This document shows positions 12,490 through 24,639 of a stretch of DNA of 64,000 nucleotides, in pieces. Source of the stretch: Trematomus loennbergii (lineage: Eukaryota; Chordata; Actinopteri; Perciformes; Nototheniidae); the NCBI GenBank assembly GCA_012861695.1, contig JAAOOA010000086.1:23449403-23513402 (forward strand), written 5' to 3'. The stretch's first letter is position 1. The number at the start of each line of letters is the position of its first letter. The position numbers and the translations under genes are program-made. The notes under the pieces are model-generated. The model was not told where the DNA came from, searched no databases, and saw nothing but the letters and a program-made list of their open reading frames with translations.

Positions 12490-13004
12490 GTAAAGGTCAC
12501 CTATTATGCAAAATCCACTTTTTCATGTCTTTCATACATCAACATGTGTCCCCTCTGTGTAAAGAGATTCTGAAAGTTTCAGGAAAAAAGATTCTCTCAC
12601 TTTTTGTCCTGATCCATTTATATAACAACCTGTCTGAAAATGAGCTGATCAGATTTTGCCCACTTTATGATGTCATAACATGTTTTGGCTTGTGTAACCA
12701 TTAGCCAATCAGCAACCAGGTAACCCCCCCCCCCCCCACCTTATCACCTGAATCTCCTCCTAGAGCACCATTGTGTTCTTTGTAACCAAATATCTCTCAG
12801 AGGGGCGTGGGGAGTGGCTCCTTATTTTCATCTAAAGTAACAGACAGAGAATCAGCACTTTTGAAACAGGGCTGAAACAGAGGGGGTTATGGGATGCTGC
12901 AATGATCTGTTTGGTGTTTGGAGCCAAACACTTCAGAGACATGTTTGTATATATCTGAGACCTGTAATATATTGATGAAAAACACTATGATAGGGGACCT
13001 TTAA
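12490..13004 (+). mobile_element. T2/Kolobok-type MITE, copy C
   Basis: The 515-bp element starts GTAAAGGTCACC (the first T of TTAA is mutated to G) and ends GGGGACCTTTAA. It is the fullest copy of the subfamily shared with copy B. It has a poly(C) tract around 12723-12738, a CCAATCAG box at 12705-12712, and no open frame of note. Confidence 0.82.
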
Positions 13005-16000
13005 GCAAAGCTAGAGGTGAGTTGGCATCTGAGATCCATTCCAACTCTAGAGACCTCCAGTAGCCAAAGAGTCGAGTTCACAGAGAAGTCAGACAGAAGT
13101 GTGAATGTCAGTTAAGTCAATAACAAAAAAATGTGCCTGCAGATCTAAAGTCCTTGAAGTTAAATCACTGCCTAGCAACAAATGAAAGAACTGTGACTAC
13201 ACAAGCGTCTACTAACCAGTGCTTTCAACAGGCTTTCTATCTATTAACTTCAAATTACTTGTAAATCACTGACGACTATTTGAAAGGCAGAATACTTTTT
13301 GTGAAAACAGATTCTTGCGTTGACTATTACATCAGATTTTGAGTTTTTTTTAAACGTACCACCCAGGGAAACATTACAAAATGGTCCCTGCATCACTTAA
13401 ACAAGCATTGATTTTCATATTTGTGAATGAATAGGATGTAATAGCAGTCTGAAAGTCAGAAAAATCAATCCAAACACTAATAGCTTGCTTTAGAAATTGG
13501 TGTACTTTTTTAAACTGCCGAGAGCGGTGCCCATTTTTCTCATTATCTAAGCAATCAATGCATTTCTAAATGTCTCTTAAATGTTCCTCTGTGAACTTCA
13601 AGGTCCTAAAATGATTATAGCTTAGAGAATTATAAAAACAGTCACATTATCACTACAGGTGTAAAACAGCTTTGTAGAAAATAGTACCGCAAAAAGAAAT
13701 GACTAGAACAAGTTGACTTTGCCTTCAAGTGTCCTCTGTACAAACACTTTAGATTGTTGGGTCAGCCACTAAACAAAGGTTGTCATAATGTCATAGTATA
13801 CTCTTTATTAATGTGCAATGCTTAATTGAAAGCAATCATTCTTAACGCCTAAAATAAATTCAGTATTGGCAAAGTAACAGGTCAAATGCAACAAGAAATG
13901 TTTGTACATCGGTGCTACTTACTGTCAAATGAAAGAGCTATGCAGAGGGTAACATATAAGATCTAAGTTACTGAGACATAACTCTCTACATGGTTTCACC
14001 TTCTACTAATTCCACACCAAATCAAAAGGCAGCAATTACTCAAAGAAATGGTGATCCACCATCTGAGGTAATCAACAAAGGAGTAGAATAGGGGGATGGA
14101 TTTGGAAGGGCAGATGGAAAGGGAAATAAAAATGAAATGTGAGCAGACAAGGCAGAAGGAAGGAGCAGCAGGAGGAAGCTGTTAAAAAAACAAGCGGTGT
14201 GTGAGACGATGAGAGAGTGTGTACTGAAGGACACACAGGTCTGAGAGGTGGTGAGCAGGGGGAGAGATAGAGAGATGGAGAGAAGGTACAAGGGAGGGGA
14301 TGAGAGGGAGAGAGGGCGGATTAAGGGTGGATGCAGCCTGCCTTCTCTCCTTTAGGCCACAACTTTATCTCCAGCTGCAGACCGGCAGCAGCGCTCCAGA
14401 GAGGAACAACGACACAGCAGGATGCAGGGGGGAGGCAGAGGGCAGAAACACACGATGATCCCAAAAGTACTGATAGCACCAGCACACAATCACACACCAG
14501 GGAACATGCACATACTGTATTTATGTACCGTGCAAACTGCAATCAAAAAGAAGCACACTCCTGAATCTGTTCATATGAATTGGAATAAATGTATGTTATA
14601 CAAGCAGAGAAATAATAACTGAACACAAGAGGTATTTTGTATTCTTCACCGCACTGTACTGTATACTTGGCAATTTTGGGAAGCATTGTTGTATTCACCC
14701 AAAGCAAAAATGTACCAATTCAAAATAAATTGTATACTAAATCTGTTTTGTACAATTATAGTAGAACACAATTTTTAGCAAGTAAGCATGCCAAGCACTC
14801 AAGCATATTGAAACAGTATGAGAGAACGTATTCTAGTACTGCAATGGAATCGCATCAGTAAACCAATATATTTGTTGACCACTACATGAGGAAATACAAT
14901 CTTTAGGAACTGTACGTTTCCCATTACATTTAACCCAGACAAACATACATCCAAAGCTATTTTCACCTTAATCACCACATCTAGGTTAACTAAATCTGGT
15001 AGTCTAACAACTCAGAATGACCCAAAGGAATAAACGAATGATATAAAATGGATGACAAAATCTGCGAGCCTCTACTTTCCATATTTCTTAGGGACACATT
15101 GGCAATCAAACCATTTTACACAGTGTCCACAGTTTGTTGCTTGAGTATTCAATCATCAAGATTCCATTTGAATGCTTGTAGACGTTTGTTCCCTTGCACA
15201 CAGGACACAGCATCATGAGATGACAACCTCTAGCATTTCTCATGTCTTTTTTTTTCTTCTATAAGTGTTTTCTGCAGTAACCTTTTGGTGCTTTTTCCCG
15301 AAAATCAATACCACCATCATTAGAGCCATTTTAATTCCTTCCATTATGCCTCTGCCCCATGAAGTCATTCTCACCTCAGTTTATCTCTTCCACTTTTAAA
15401 TTTCATCAATATCATATTTTTATTAAATGCTGTATTTCTTCTGATAACAATGAAGGAAATTGTGAATTGCAAAACGTACTGTATTAGCAAACTGTGATGA
15501 CTAATGGCTGCGAAAGATGATTTTAATTTAGGCCCTAAACATTTTATAACATCACTAACGATTTCAGATTCATGTTTTGCAGCTAAAGCACAACAACGTT
15601 TACATGGCCACCCTATCCATCATGAGTAAACTGGATCCACGCGATCATCCCTGCTGACGCGTTTAGACCTGCATTCACTCCCTCTATGGTATAGTTTGCT
15701 AGAGAGCGCAGCAACAACATAAATCATCTGGAAGATCGGACATTAAGGCGGTTTGAATTCCCCGATCACTTGCACACAGGTGATGCAATTGAATCATCCT
15801 TATTTCTGAAGGTCACACAGGATGCAATTGCCAATGTTCAGGGTGTTACACAGAGGTGATATAAAGAGCTGCGTGATGAATGCACTTCTCCCGGGAAGTA
15901 ATAACTTAAACAGTATTCATTTTGCAATGAGTAATGAGGATTGTGTCGCACCCAAACACTGCAACCCAGAGCATTGTTGCAATGTTTAAAAGCACATTTA

Positions 16001-16189
16001 AATATTTGTAATATGGCTTTTAATTTGGGTTAACTTTAAATTATCACAGGTATGATCCATGTTTTACAGTATTCTTTTCAGTTTGGCTTTTATTTTACAT
16101 TTTTTCTTTTCTTTTTAAAATTGTTTTATTTTAACCTATTTTTATTTCTTGTCAGCTTTAATTCAAGGGGATTTCATTTGGTTCACTGT
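13005..16189. other. Unique non-coding DNA with a polypurine stretch
   Basis: No gene recognised in 3.2 kb. Positions about 14070-14325 are strongly purine-rich on the plus strand (GGA/GAG-type runs). The rest is AT-rich and unremarkable. Confidence 0.55.
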
Positions 16190-17208
16190 TGATGTTTTCT
16201 CTTGTTCTGTATTTATTTGAAAACTTCCTTAACCTCAACAAGAGCAAGACTGGACCCCAACCTCCAGCCTCTCCGGTTGATATTCTGGGCTCTCTCAATG
16301 AAAACATCCTCCCCTCTGTCATGAACCTTGGAGTGACCTTCACTAGCACTTTGAAATTCGACAAGCAGGTCAGCACCGTAGTCAAATCCTGCTTTTTTTA
16401 AATAAGACTATTGGCCAAGACCAAGTCGTTTTTATCTTTTAAAGACCTAGAAAGGGTTATTAACGCCTTTGTAACCTCAAGACTGGACTATTGCAACGCT
16501 CTGTATGTGGGTATGGACCAGGCCTCAATTAAACGCCTGCTGCTAGTCCAAAACGCAGCTGCACGTCTTCTGACTGGCCACAAAAAGCGTGACCACATCA
16601 CCCCAATTCTGGCCTCACTACACTGGGTTCCAATTCGGTTCCGAATTGATTTTAAAATCCTTTTATTTGTTTTTAAAGCACTAAATGGGCTAGCTCCGGC
16701 CTATATAGCTGAACTCCTCCATCGCTACGTCTGCTGACCAGCTGCTGCTGGTAGTGCCCAAGACCAGGCTCAAAACCCGAGGGCACCGAGCCTTCGCAGC
16801 AGCTGGCCCCAGGCTCTGGAACACTCTGCCCCTCCATGTGAGGTCGGCCAGACACTAGGGGTTTTTAAATCAACATAAAAACTCACTTCTTCTCTCTGGT
16901 CTTCTAGTCAGAGCGGAGCATGACACCTGACTATTCCCTGTGTTTGATTTTTATATATCTGTTGTAATTTATTGTCTTTTATTGTGATTGTAGTAATGTG
17001 TTTTTATTACATTACACAACTGCACTGTAACTTTTAACTTTTATCCATGTATTTTTTGTTTTAATGTTTATTTTATTATCTTTTCTTTTGAATGACTGAT
17101 TTTAAATGCATTTTTAAAATGTCTTCCATTTTTGTAAAGCACTTTGAATTACCTTGTGTTGAAAGGTGCTATATAAATAAACTTGCCTTGCCTTGCCTTG
17201 CCTTGCCT
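16190..17208 (+). mobile_element. L2-clade LINE, 5'-truncated and broken
   Basis: The only recognisable protein homology in the window. Frames between about 16230 and 16925 match the C-terminal part of an L2-type ORF2. Visible motifs include SRLDYCNALY (about 16480-16510), QNAAARLLTG, HITPILASLHWVPI and FKALNGLAP. A TAA at about 16399 interrupts the frame, and the frame shifts near 16735, where a few residues also seem to be missing. A region equivalent to LLLVVPKTRLKTRG follows in another frame. The 3' end has the typical CACTTTG...GCTATATAAATAAA motif followed by four CTTGCC-like units to about 17208. The copy is a dead 3' fragment with no endonuclease part. A related L2 3' end lies on the minus strand at 26.6-28.1 kb. 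Confidence 0.88.
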
Positions 17209-17268
17209 TTGGCTCGACCAAAATCGCTTTTAAATGTGCTTTATAAATACAACTTGATTTGATTGGAT
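17209..17268 (+). repeat. LINE 3' tail, GGCTCGACC subfamily
   Basis: A fragment reading GGCTCGACCAAAATCGC and then a TTTATAAATACAACTTGATTTGATT tail. It is the plus-strand version of the tails at 26648 and 44738. It abuts the L2 copy directly, so a second 3' end is stacked on the first. Confidence 0.75.
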
Positions 17269-17279
17269 TAATATTGTTG

Positions 17280-17376
17280 TTGTGTTTTCTTCTTGTTCTG
17301 TAAAGCACTTTGGGCTGATTTGTGCATGAAAGTTGCTATACAAATAAAGTGTATTATTATTATTATATTATTATTG
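17280..17376 (+). repeat. LINE/SINE 3' tail with (ATT)n
   Basis: Contains GTAAAGCACTTTGGGCTG and GCTATACAAATAAAG followed by ATT repeats, the usual end of L2-mobilised elements. It is a third stacked 3' end within 100 bp of the previous two. Confidence 0.7.
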
Positions 17377-17379
17377 TAT

Positions 17380-17930
17380 CGGCGCCTGATACAAGCCCGG
17401 CTAAAGACCCCCGGTGGTAACCGCCAAAAGACCCGTCTGATGTTCACGAGTTGCCAGGTCACCATCGATACCCCCTGCCCTCCGTCCATTGAGCTCTATT
17501 CATTGATGGTGACAGGCAGCCCATCGATACCACACGCTGGTGAAAGCAGGTGGCTAAGCCAGCAGCCAATCAATGATGAGATAGGAGGCGGTGACTAGTA
17601 AGGGCCGGTCGCATAGAGCACATGACTTCTTCTTCCTTTTATTTTATCCCACAGTACAGCTAAGATGGATGAAATGCTGCAAGTTAATGACGTGACAATG
17701 GAAGTGCAGGAAGGTGTCTTTTTCTTGTCGTTTTTTATGAATACGGAAATGAAAAAAAGGAAAAAACCTTCACTCCACCATGCGTTAAGCGCTACGGCTG
17801 CCGAGCTGTACATTTTGTCAACCGATGCAAACCTTTTGCCGCGAGCCAAATGACCCGGTGTTGTCAGCTCTTTGTCTGTTCTTTTGGTCGCCATATATCC
17901 TGAGTCAGCATTGGCCAGAGGAACAGAACA
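17380..17930 (+). other. GC-richer block with promoter-like and exon-like signals
   Basis: About 250 bp of higher GC with a CCAAT box at 17566-17570 is followed by a pyrimidine-rich stretch ending in CCCACAG near 17654. Next come an ATG at 17665 and a short frame (starting MDEMLQVNDV) that could run to an AAG|GTGTCT donor-like site near 17718. A near-repeat, ACCATCGATACC / CCCATCGATACC, occurs at about 17461 and 17520. I do not recognise the peptide. It may be the 5' end of a retrocopied gene, part of an unrecognised transposon, or chance. Confidence 0.25.
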
Positions 17931-17933
17931 GGG

Positions 17934-17956
17934 GTGTGTGTGTGTGTGTGTGTGTG
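17934..17956 (+). repeat. (TG)n microsatellite
   Basis: About eleven perfect TG units. Confidence 0.95.
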
Positions 17957-19132
17957 CGCAGAATCGGTGTGTCTGTAAGGATCGGAAGAGAATGAGTGGA
18001 TATTACAGCAGTGCTGAGCAGAGCAGTCTATGATACAGTAGGTCGGCTGCAGAAGAGTTGGAGGCCAAGTCTAGACACACAGGCAGAGAAACATAAATCA
18101 TACACTTTCACAAAATCTCTTATTATGATCAAAGAAAATTCATCCAAACAAATTCTCCCAGGTATTAAAATCTAAGGGAGTAGGAAGATTCTTGTCAGGT
18201 AAGTTAATGTTTTTTCCTGTGAATGCAATTTTGTGTCATGGTGGCTTGCTCTGTCTCACGGGAGAAAAACTCATTCCTTTTCCAAAAAACATCTTGCATG
18301 TGCAACTTTATCTTTTTGCGCTGCATTACGGATCACGCTCAGAAAAAGAAAAACACTTTCATGACAGCCCTGAGGATCTGAAAGCGGATACTCGATCAAC
18401 AAACCAACATACGAAAAATGGAGATTGAATGACAAAAGGTATAGAATTATTCTAGCAACCCTGATATTAAGATATTACATTTTGAAGCAATTCCAGCCCT
18501 ATTGGAGAAAGCACATCTTTGTCCGAATAACCTAGGAAAACTGTTGCATTTTTGTGCAAACATTATCTGCATCAGTTCTGGTGTATAATCTGCAACCATT
18601 ATTACTTCCGTAAGAAATTCTCTTCACTCGCATAACCTGTAGATGCACAGTGTTTTTCTCTGTCAGTTAAATTGTACAATCATCACTCTATTCATTTTAA
18701 CAGCCCTGTACTTGACTCCATAGCAATTTAGTCTGCATAGCTCCCAGACAGGACCTCAATTTTATTCATTATTTCATTCCTTTTCAGACAACATAACCTT
18801 TCGGAATTGCACTGAAAATGGCCATGTTTATGCCTAAATCTCAAATTGCACCTGAGGACGCAAATCATCTCACTTCTGTAACTGACGGTTGTTTGTAGAG
18901 TGAAGGGCTTGGGATGGCTTCATCTCTTTGGCCTTGCCCTGCAGCCCACATGAAGCAGTAGCAGCACAGAAAGGAGATCCAAGGACATGGCGATTGTTTA
19001 AGTGACCGAAACCCAACGAGAAACTTGTTTTTCTCCACTTTCTGTTACCCTTTTCTCCAATGTGTTCTTTTATTTTGGGTGTGCAAGCATGGGCAAAGCA
19101 GCCCAGTATGTTAAACACTGCTCATAGATATA
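17957..19132. other. Unique non-coding DNA
   Basis: No gene recognised. A full-consensus donor-like string CAGGTAAGT at 18196-18204 has no acceptable partner. Confidence 0.5.
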
Positions 19133-19200
19133 ATAATAAGCTTTATTTATATAGCACTTTTCATACAACTCATGCAGCTCAAAGTGCTTTACAAAATGAC
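19133..19200 (-). repeat. L2-type 3' tail, reverse orientation
   Basis: ATAATAAT followed by CTTTATTTATATAGCAC and CAAAGTGCTTTAC is the reverse complement of the L2/SINE 3' consensus. Only the tail is recognisable. Confidence 0.7.
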
Positions 19201-19460
19201 ACATCCCAAGTTAAAATCAAACAACAAGAAATTCCCCCCAGGTTATTTGTTAAGAACTTTAAAAAGGTACATGCAGCAAATATAACATTGTATCAGATAG
19301 ACACAAGGAGGTAAAATGTATGTTAATGAAAATACAATAAAATTAAATAAATAATGGTTTCTCTTTGACAGATAAGACACCAGTTAAAGACATTATATAG
19401 TAAGAGTATTTGCTGCCTGAGGCTCGTAAAGCTACAAGGTGGAATAAAACGTGTCAAAAC

Positions 19461-19622
19461 TTAGGGCGTTGGGGAACTCCAGTTCGAAACCCGCTTCCGC
19501 CGCCAGGCCGTTGTGTCCTTGGGCAAGACACTTCACCCGAATTTGCTCCTGTGGGTATTGTCCACAGTACATGTATGATATTAATGTGTACTTGTAAGCG
19601 CCTCGATGACTTTGAGGTGTGA
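19461..19622 (+). repeat. tRNA-derived SINE, 5'-truncated copy 1
   Basis: A B box GTTCGAAAC at 19482-19490 is followed by the core CCTTGGGCAAGACACTTCAC and then CTCCTGTGGGTATTGTCC. The head with the A box is missing. The 3' tail is diverged, with GTAAGCGCCTCGATGACTTTG replacing the usual GTAAAGCGCTTTGGGT. It directly precedes a second copy in the same orientation. Confidence 0.75.
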
Positions 19623-19625
19623 AGA

Positions 19626-19864
19626 TGGGCGGTGTGGCGCAGTGGGCTGTGCATTGATCATCAGATCAAGGGGGAAACCCGCCGCCGCTGCGTCTGTAAA
19701 GCCGTTGTGTCCTTGGGCAAGACACTTCACCTGCATTTGCTCCTGTGGGTATTGTCCACAGTACATGACCATTACATGTATGTCTGATATGTATGTGTAA
19801 TGTGTATCTGTAAAGCGCTTTGGGTCATGGAAAAAGCGCTATAATAAATATAAGGAATTATTAT
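19626..19864 (+). repeat. tRNA-derived SINE, near-complete copy 2
   Basis: An A-box match TGGCGCAGTGG at 19635-19645 is followed by a degraded B box. The core shared with copy 1 comes next, then GTAAAGCGCTTTGGGTCATG and a GCGCTATAATAAATATAAGGAATTATTAT end that mimics an L2 tail. This is the tRNA head, core and LINE-tail layout of SINEs mobilised by L2-type LINEs. Confidence 0.82.
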
Positions 19865-20379
19865 GAATTATACCTCAAGTTACTATAGCTTCAATGCTAC
19901 TTAAACATTCTGCAAAGTATAACAACTCAGAGAAGTCTATAATTGAGTGCTATACAGTAATGTATGCCAGAGCTGATGGACTCCTAGCTTACATAAGCAA
20001 CTTGTTCTGATGGTCATTCAGTGCCAGACTTAGATTACGATGTAATGCTGTAGGCGAGCCACTGCCAATCCCGATGTGTGGGTGGCAGCAACGAGGGCAG
20101 TGGGATGTCAGAATGACAGCAAGGGAAAATAACAAGGCCGTTTCCAAGGCTGCATTACATTTTGTGCAAGTGAAAAAGAGGAGTGGCGCTGCTAACTCAA
20201 GCTCAGCTCAGGGCTATATGCGTGGGCAATCTTTTGGGGGGAATTTAAATAAGTTAGAATCAGTGCCCAAATGTGATCTATGACAGTGAATGCAGGAGTG
20301 AGTGCTTAGCTTGAGGCTAACGCTGCACAGTCAGGGAGGAAGCCACTTAGCTTTGTTGTGAGCCAAGTAGCCTGACTGA
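19865..20379. other. Unique non-coding DNA
   Basis: No gene or repeat recognised. Confidence 0.5.
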
Positions 20380-20545
20380 TTGTGGTGGCTCTGAATGCTG
20401 CGAGCGGCAATCTGCACAATTGACCCATAAATAATTGTTTGCTTCTCTTGATTGTCAGTTGATGCATTGCAATTCAACCTCTACCCAGTTAATGAAGCTT
20501 TAACAGACGGTGTTCCTTACTGCCACTGTCAGGTAGCTCTGTCCT
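20380..20545. other. Possible conserved non-coding element
   Basis: Complex, non-repetitive sequence with clustered homeodomain-type TAAT/ATTA cores (CCATAAATAATTGTTTG, GTTAATGAAGC) and an ATGCATTGCAAT stretch. Conservation cannot be seen in a single sequence, so this is a guess from composition only. Confidence 0.2.
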
Positions 20546-20867
20546 GGGAATACTGTTCTTTTGCACAGTGTGTCTGACATTTGGGGGAATGGATTTTCAT
20601 TTTTGCCATATTAATTATTTTCCAGGATTTTACCTTTTTATTCCATCTGTGGACTCATTCTTGAATATGTGCTGTTTTCCTGACATTTAATAGGCTCTTG
20701 GAGATCAATGCCTGGCCGTTATGAATACATCTTATTCTTGAATTCTTATTAGGTCATTTCGATTTCTTATCATTTATCATTAACAGTCTGTTCTTTGGTT
20801 TTAAGTTTACAAAAAACCTACTACTTTAATTTGACATAACTCACCTGACACCTATTTAACTATATAT

Positions 20868-21075
20868 CCATCCAATCCAATCCACTTTATTTCTATAGCA
20901 CATTTAAAACAACAGAGTTGAACAAAGTGCTGTACATCAACAACTGTATAAAAACATAAAAAACAGACCGGACATGAAACAAATGTAAAACGAGACAATG
21001 AAACCAGATCAGAAGCCACAGCCTGAAAAACTCTCCTACATGACGTAAAAACAATACAAGACACTAGTAAGATAA
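20868..21075 (-). repeat. L2/SINE-type 3' tail, reverse orientation
   Basis: CCATCCAATCCAATCC leads into ACTTTATTTCTATAGCACA and CAAAGTGCTGTAC, the reverse complement of a LINE-type 3' end with a short tandem tail. The sequence after about 20990 is probably still element-derived but diverged. Confidence 0.65.
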
Positions 21076-23471
21076 AACCCAAATGTAATATATATATCAA
21101 ATACAGAATATACCTCCTTTTGAGGGATGATTAAATGTTTGCAGATCCAAATATTGCTTCTCTTCAAACAATATCGGAAGGTCAGAAGATTGCTTTTGTT
21201 GCTTTCGGTTGCTTTCCTAACATTTCACTTCTATATTTATTTAAATAACTTATGGAAATCAGGGGAAATTATATTGGGCTCATTCGCAAAAATGAAAAAA
21301 TTGCTATTTACATTCCCTTTAATTTATTTGATGTTTCTGGCCAAATCAAATTGTTTAGAGTGAGCTAACATTAGCAGTGAGCATAGCCATCATGGTGAAA
21401 CAATACTTTATTGTAACTTTCTTAGTTCAAACGAGGAAGAAAACTATTTCACATGTGTCACTGTGGCCATGTGAGAAACAAACTCAAAGGAGAAGGTGAA
21501 AGTCATCATTGAAGCCCTTTTTGCCCTTTTCTTTCCCTTTCGCACACCGTGTCCTCTCTCCTTGTTCAGATCAAAAGTGAGGCTGTAAAAAGATCTTGAC
21601 CTTCAAAGCACCCTTGGGGTTTTGGCGTCGTTAGCCCCATCTCCCACTATCTTTCTCCCTATTTCTCTCCGCCTCAACCACCAGCAGGGTGGGAGTGAAG
21701 GGGCCAGTCCCAGCGGGCTCGGCCCCTGGCCCTACAGCTGCCTGTCATCAGTCCATGAGGGCACCAAGTTAATAGACTTCCCCCCACTCCTTTACTGTCA
21801 AACAAATGGCCTGAGCATGGTTCCCCCGGAGAGGGAGGCCGTATTATAATGGCTGCAGCTCCTTGTGTATATATCACGCCCTCCCTTAGTCTCGCTGTTG
21901 AACTGATACACATACACAAGAGGTGAAAACACTGGTCTCTAATACAATCATTTGAATCCTGTATACAACCACTTCCACCCCTTGAGTCAGAGTCAAATTA
22001 ATTGTAAACTGGCAAATACCCGTGTATACTAATTAACTTTGCCCACTTTTCCCAAATCACTAATCACCATGCAGCCTCACGTTGGGTTCCACGTCAGAGT
22101 TTCCTTCATCTGGTCTATCTTGCTTCCTTTGCACTATAGCATTAGTCCTCAGTGGCATGGTCCCCTAATTGAACATTGGGAAAAAGCGGCGAACGAAAAA
22201 TCAAATCCAATTACAGGCGTGATGAACCACATGTGTCCCCCTGGCGATGAGCCTGGCCAGGTTTCCCAAAAGACAACAACAGCTGAACAACAAGCCTGAT
22301 TGAAATGGCAGGCCTTCAAACAACATCCACTCCCATTGGAGCAAACAAACCTCGTTCCCATTGGGCTCCCGGTAACGGGCAGAGCAGAGTGTAATTTAGA
22401 AAGTTGAGGAGAGGGGTGTTTGACATACTAATGCAGACTCCCTGCTTCCCTGTTGGGCCTGAGGTTCATCAGCGTCAAGAGGATGTGCATTACTTGTGTA
22501 TGTTGATTTATATTATTGCTGTGATTAGAAACATTAATTGTTGGGTAGAAAAATGTACTCAAGTATTTAGTCAACTGTATTCTTCTATTTCAGTACAGGA
22601 CTATAAGAAAATCCAAAAACAAATCCAACTTCTGGAGTTTTGCTTTCTCTTCTGTGACAAAAACATGCCATTTGAATACAATGACAATGACCTGAGTGAG
22701 ATTACTGAATAACTTTGACTTGATGTTGTGACACAGAGCTGAATGAGAAGTGTTTTAGCGTCAAGCAACAAAATAAATGACACACCAGACTCGATGACCT
22801 AGAAAACTGGCTTTGGTTTGCGATCAAGAGTTGATTCTGAAAATTGGGTTTGCTAAAAACAAAGGGCTGACCATGACAGCGAAGAATCTGTTCATTTCAC
22901 ATTTCGCTTATCTTCTAAAAATTCTGGAAGCTTATTACTTCGGGGAGTCTGTTCGTCGGAGTATTGAGCGCATGTGTGCGGAGCACTTCAGGAGACACTG
23001 TGCAAACTCACCGGGGTTGTGTGGAAAGCTTGCTTCCTTAATTTAATTGCCAATTATATTAGTGCCTCAGCTCTTTTGAGTACAACACAGCTACCAAGTC
23101 AAAATAATCACAGGCTCAAACTTAATGTGTAAATACTCCCGGAGGGACAGGACGCACTGGCATAAGCACAGGCTGCATGCAAACATGTTGGCACACAAAC
23201 AAACGTGCAAACAGCAGAAGGGGAGACTTGAATTAATCACATAAGGAAATTGAAAAATAGAAACAATGGTGATCGCATATCATACATACATACTTGCCGC
23301 GAATAGTTCAAAACTTTTCCCCTCTATGTCACTCTTTGGTGTGATGTCAAAGAAACGGGCAAAATCAGAGCAAGGGTGTCAATAGAGAGGGCCACAGTAA
23401 AGGGAGAGAACAAAGGAAATGCAAATAAGCCATGGATGAAATGCTGCTATGTACAATATGAATAATCCAGA

Positions 23472-23472
<1 letters not shown>
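21076..23472. other. Unique non-coding DNA
   Basis: No gene recognised. The part at 22000-22400 is complex, with several TAATTA-type motifs and repeated CCATTGG blocks, and could be regulatory, but nothing proves it. Confidence 0.5.
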
Positions 23473-23511
<39 letters not shown>

Positions 23512-23545
23512 GCGTGTGCGTGTGCGTGTGCGTGTGCGTGTGTGT
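23473..23545 (+). repeat. Compound (TG)n-(TGTGCG)n microsatellite
   Basis: About 16 TG units pass into six units of a hexamer TGTGCG/CGTGTG and then a short TG end. Confidence 0.95.
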
Positions 23546-24286
23546 ACCTGTGCACATACCGCTCCGTTCGGTCGATGCCCAGGGAAGGATAAAGAAGTGA
23601 AACGCTTTATTTTAAATTCATAGCCAAAGTTGTGAAAAGAGAGGACAAGCGAATGACAGGTGCGCTCAACTCCCGCCTGCACTCTGGGAATTCAAAGAAG
23701 GCCCTGTCCAAGTTAAGGCATTGAAGAAGTTTCAAAACGGTATGTCGGCATAAAAAAAAAAGTGCCCCTCAAGGTCAGGGAAGACACGGAGATGAAAACA
23801 GAAGCGCGATTGTTAAATCTTAACTCTGCGAAAGTCTCTCCAACCTCGGGGTTGCTGTGCAGCAACTCCTTCAAACGGGGACAGTCAGAGAGGCAGGCAG
23901 GTATGGCTGGCAGGCAGACTTATTAAATACATACCAAGAGAGTCAGACATAAAAAAAAGTTCAAACCCACTTTTCCCTTGAGAATGCCAACAAACGACAA
24001 TAAAAGGAAGAAGGAAAATTCTGAGGTCTTTTGTGAAAGAGGGCAGGAACTCAAGAATGGCACCCGAAGCAAACAGATTAGACGTTATGGTGCATAAAAG
24101 GGAGATGAAAAAGGTTAAAATAAAAAGGGACTTGACGTGCGGGGGATGTATTTTCAGATGGAAAATGACATCAGCCTTTTTGTCATTGTCATTTCATCCC
24201 CCGACATGGTTCTTTAAGCAGAGAAAAGAGACAAGGCCAGGGGAGAGGTCACTTGCTTTCTTGCTAAATTGGCTTTATTAGCAGGG

Positions 24287-24289
<3 letters not shown>
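23546..24289. other. Unique non-coding DNA
   Basis: Purine-rich in places. No gene or repeat recognised. Confidence 0.5.
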
Positions 24290-24340
<51 letters not shown>

Positions 24341-24367
24341 AAGGGGGTACAAAGAGAGAGAGAGAGA
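24290..24367 (+). repeat. (GA)n microsatellite
   Basis: About 25 perfect GA units to 24339, then a short spacer and a second GA run at 24353-24367. Confidence 0.96.
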
Positions 24368-24639
24368 TAATCGAGGAAGTGGGAGAGCGAGGGAGTTCTC
24401 AGGATTAAAAGGAAGCTATTGATGTCTCTTGCTCCAAGGCCCTCTTTTTACCCGACTTCTAATTTAGCATTTCACACACAGCACACACAGAAAATACATT
24501 AGAGGGGCAGGGAGAGGAGAGAAAGCTGGAGAGAGAATAGAGAAGGGAAAAAGTGAAAGGAATATTCAAAAAAGAGATGTTGCAGATAAATCAGAAGGAA
24601 GAAATGCGATAAGATGAAGCAAAAAGAAAATAGGGGAAT

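Noticed and set aside
18190..18204. Consensus donor CAGGTAAGT
   Set aside because: A 9-mer of this kind is expected about once by chance in a window this size, and no partner acceptor or open exon supports it.
19626..19700. tRNA gene from A/B-box similarity
   Set aside because: The B box is broken, no cloverleaf is evident, and it continues into a SINE core and LINE-like tail.
22560..22712. Possible terminal exon after a TTTCAG acceptor-like site
   Set aside because: The short frame ends in a stop, but the peptide is not recognisable and there is no polyadenylation context or upstream exon.
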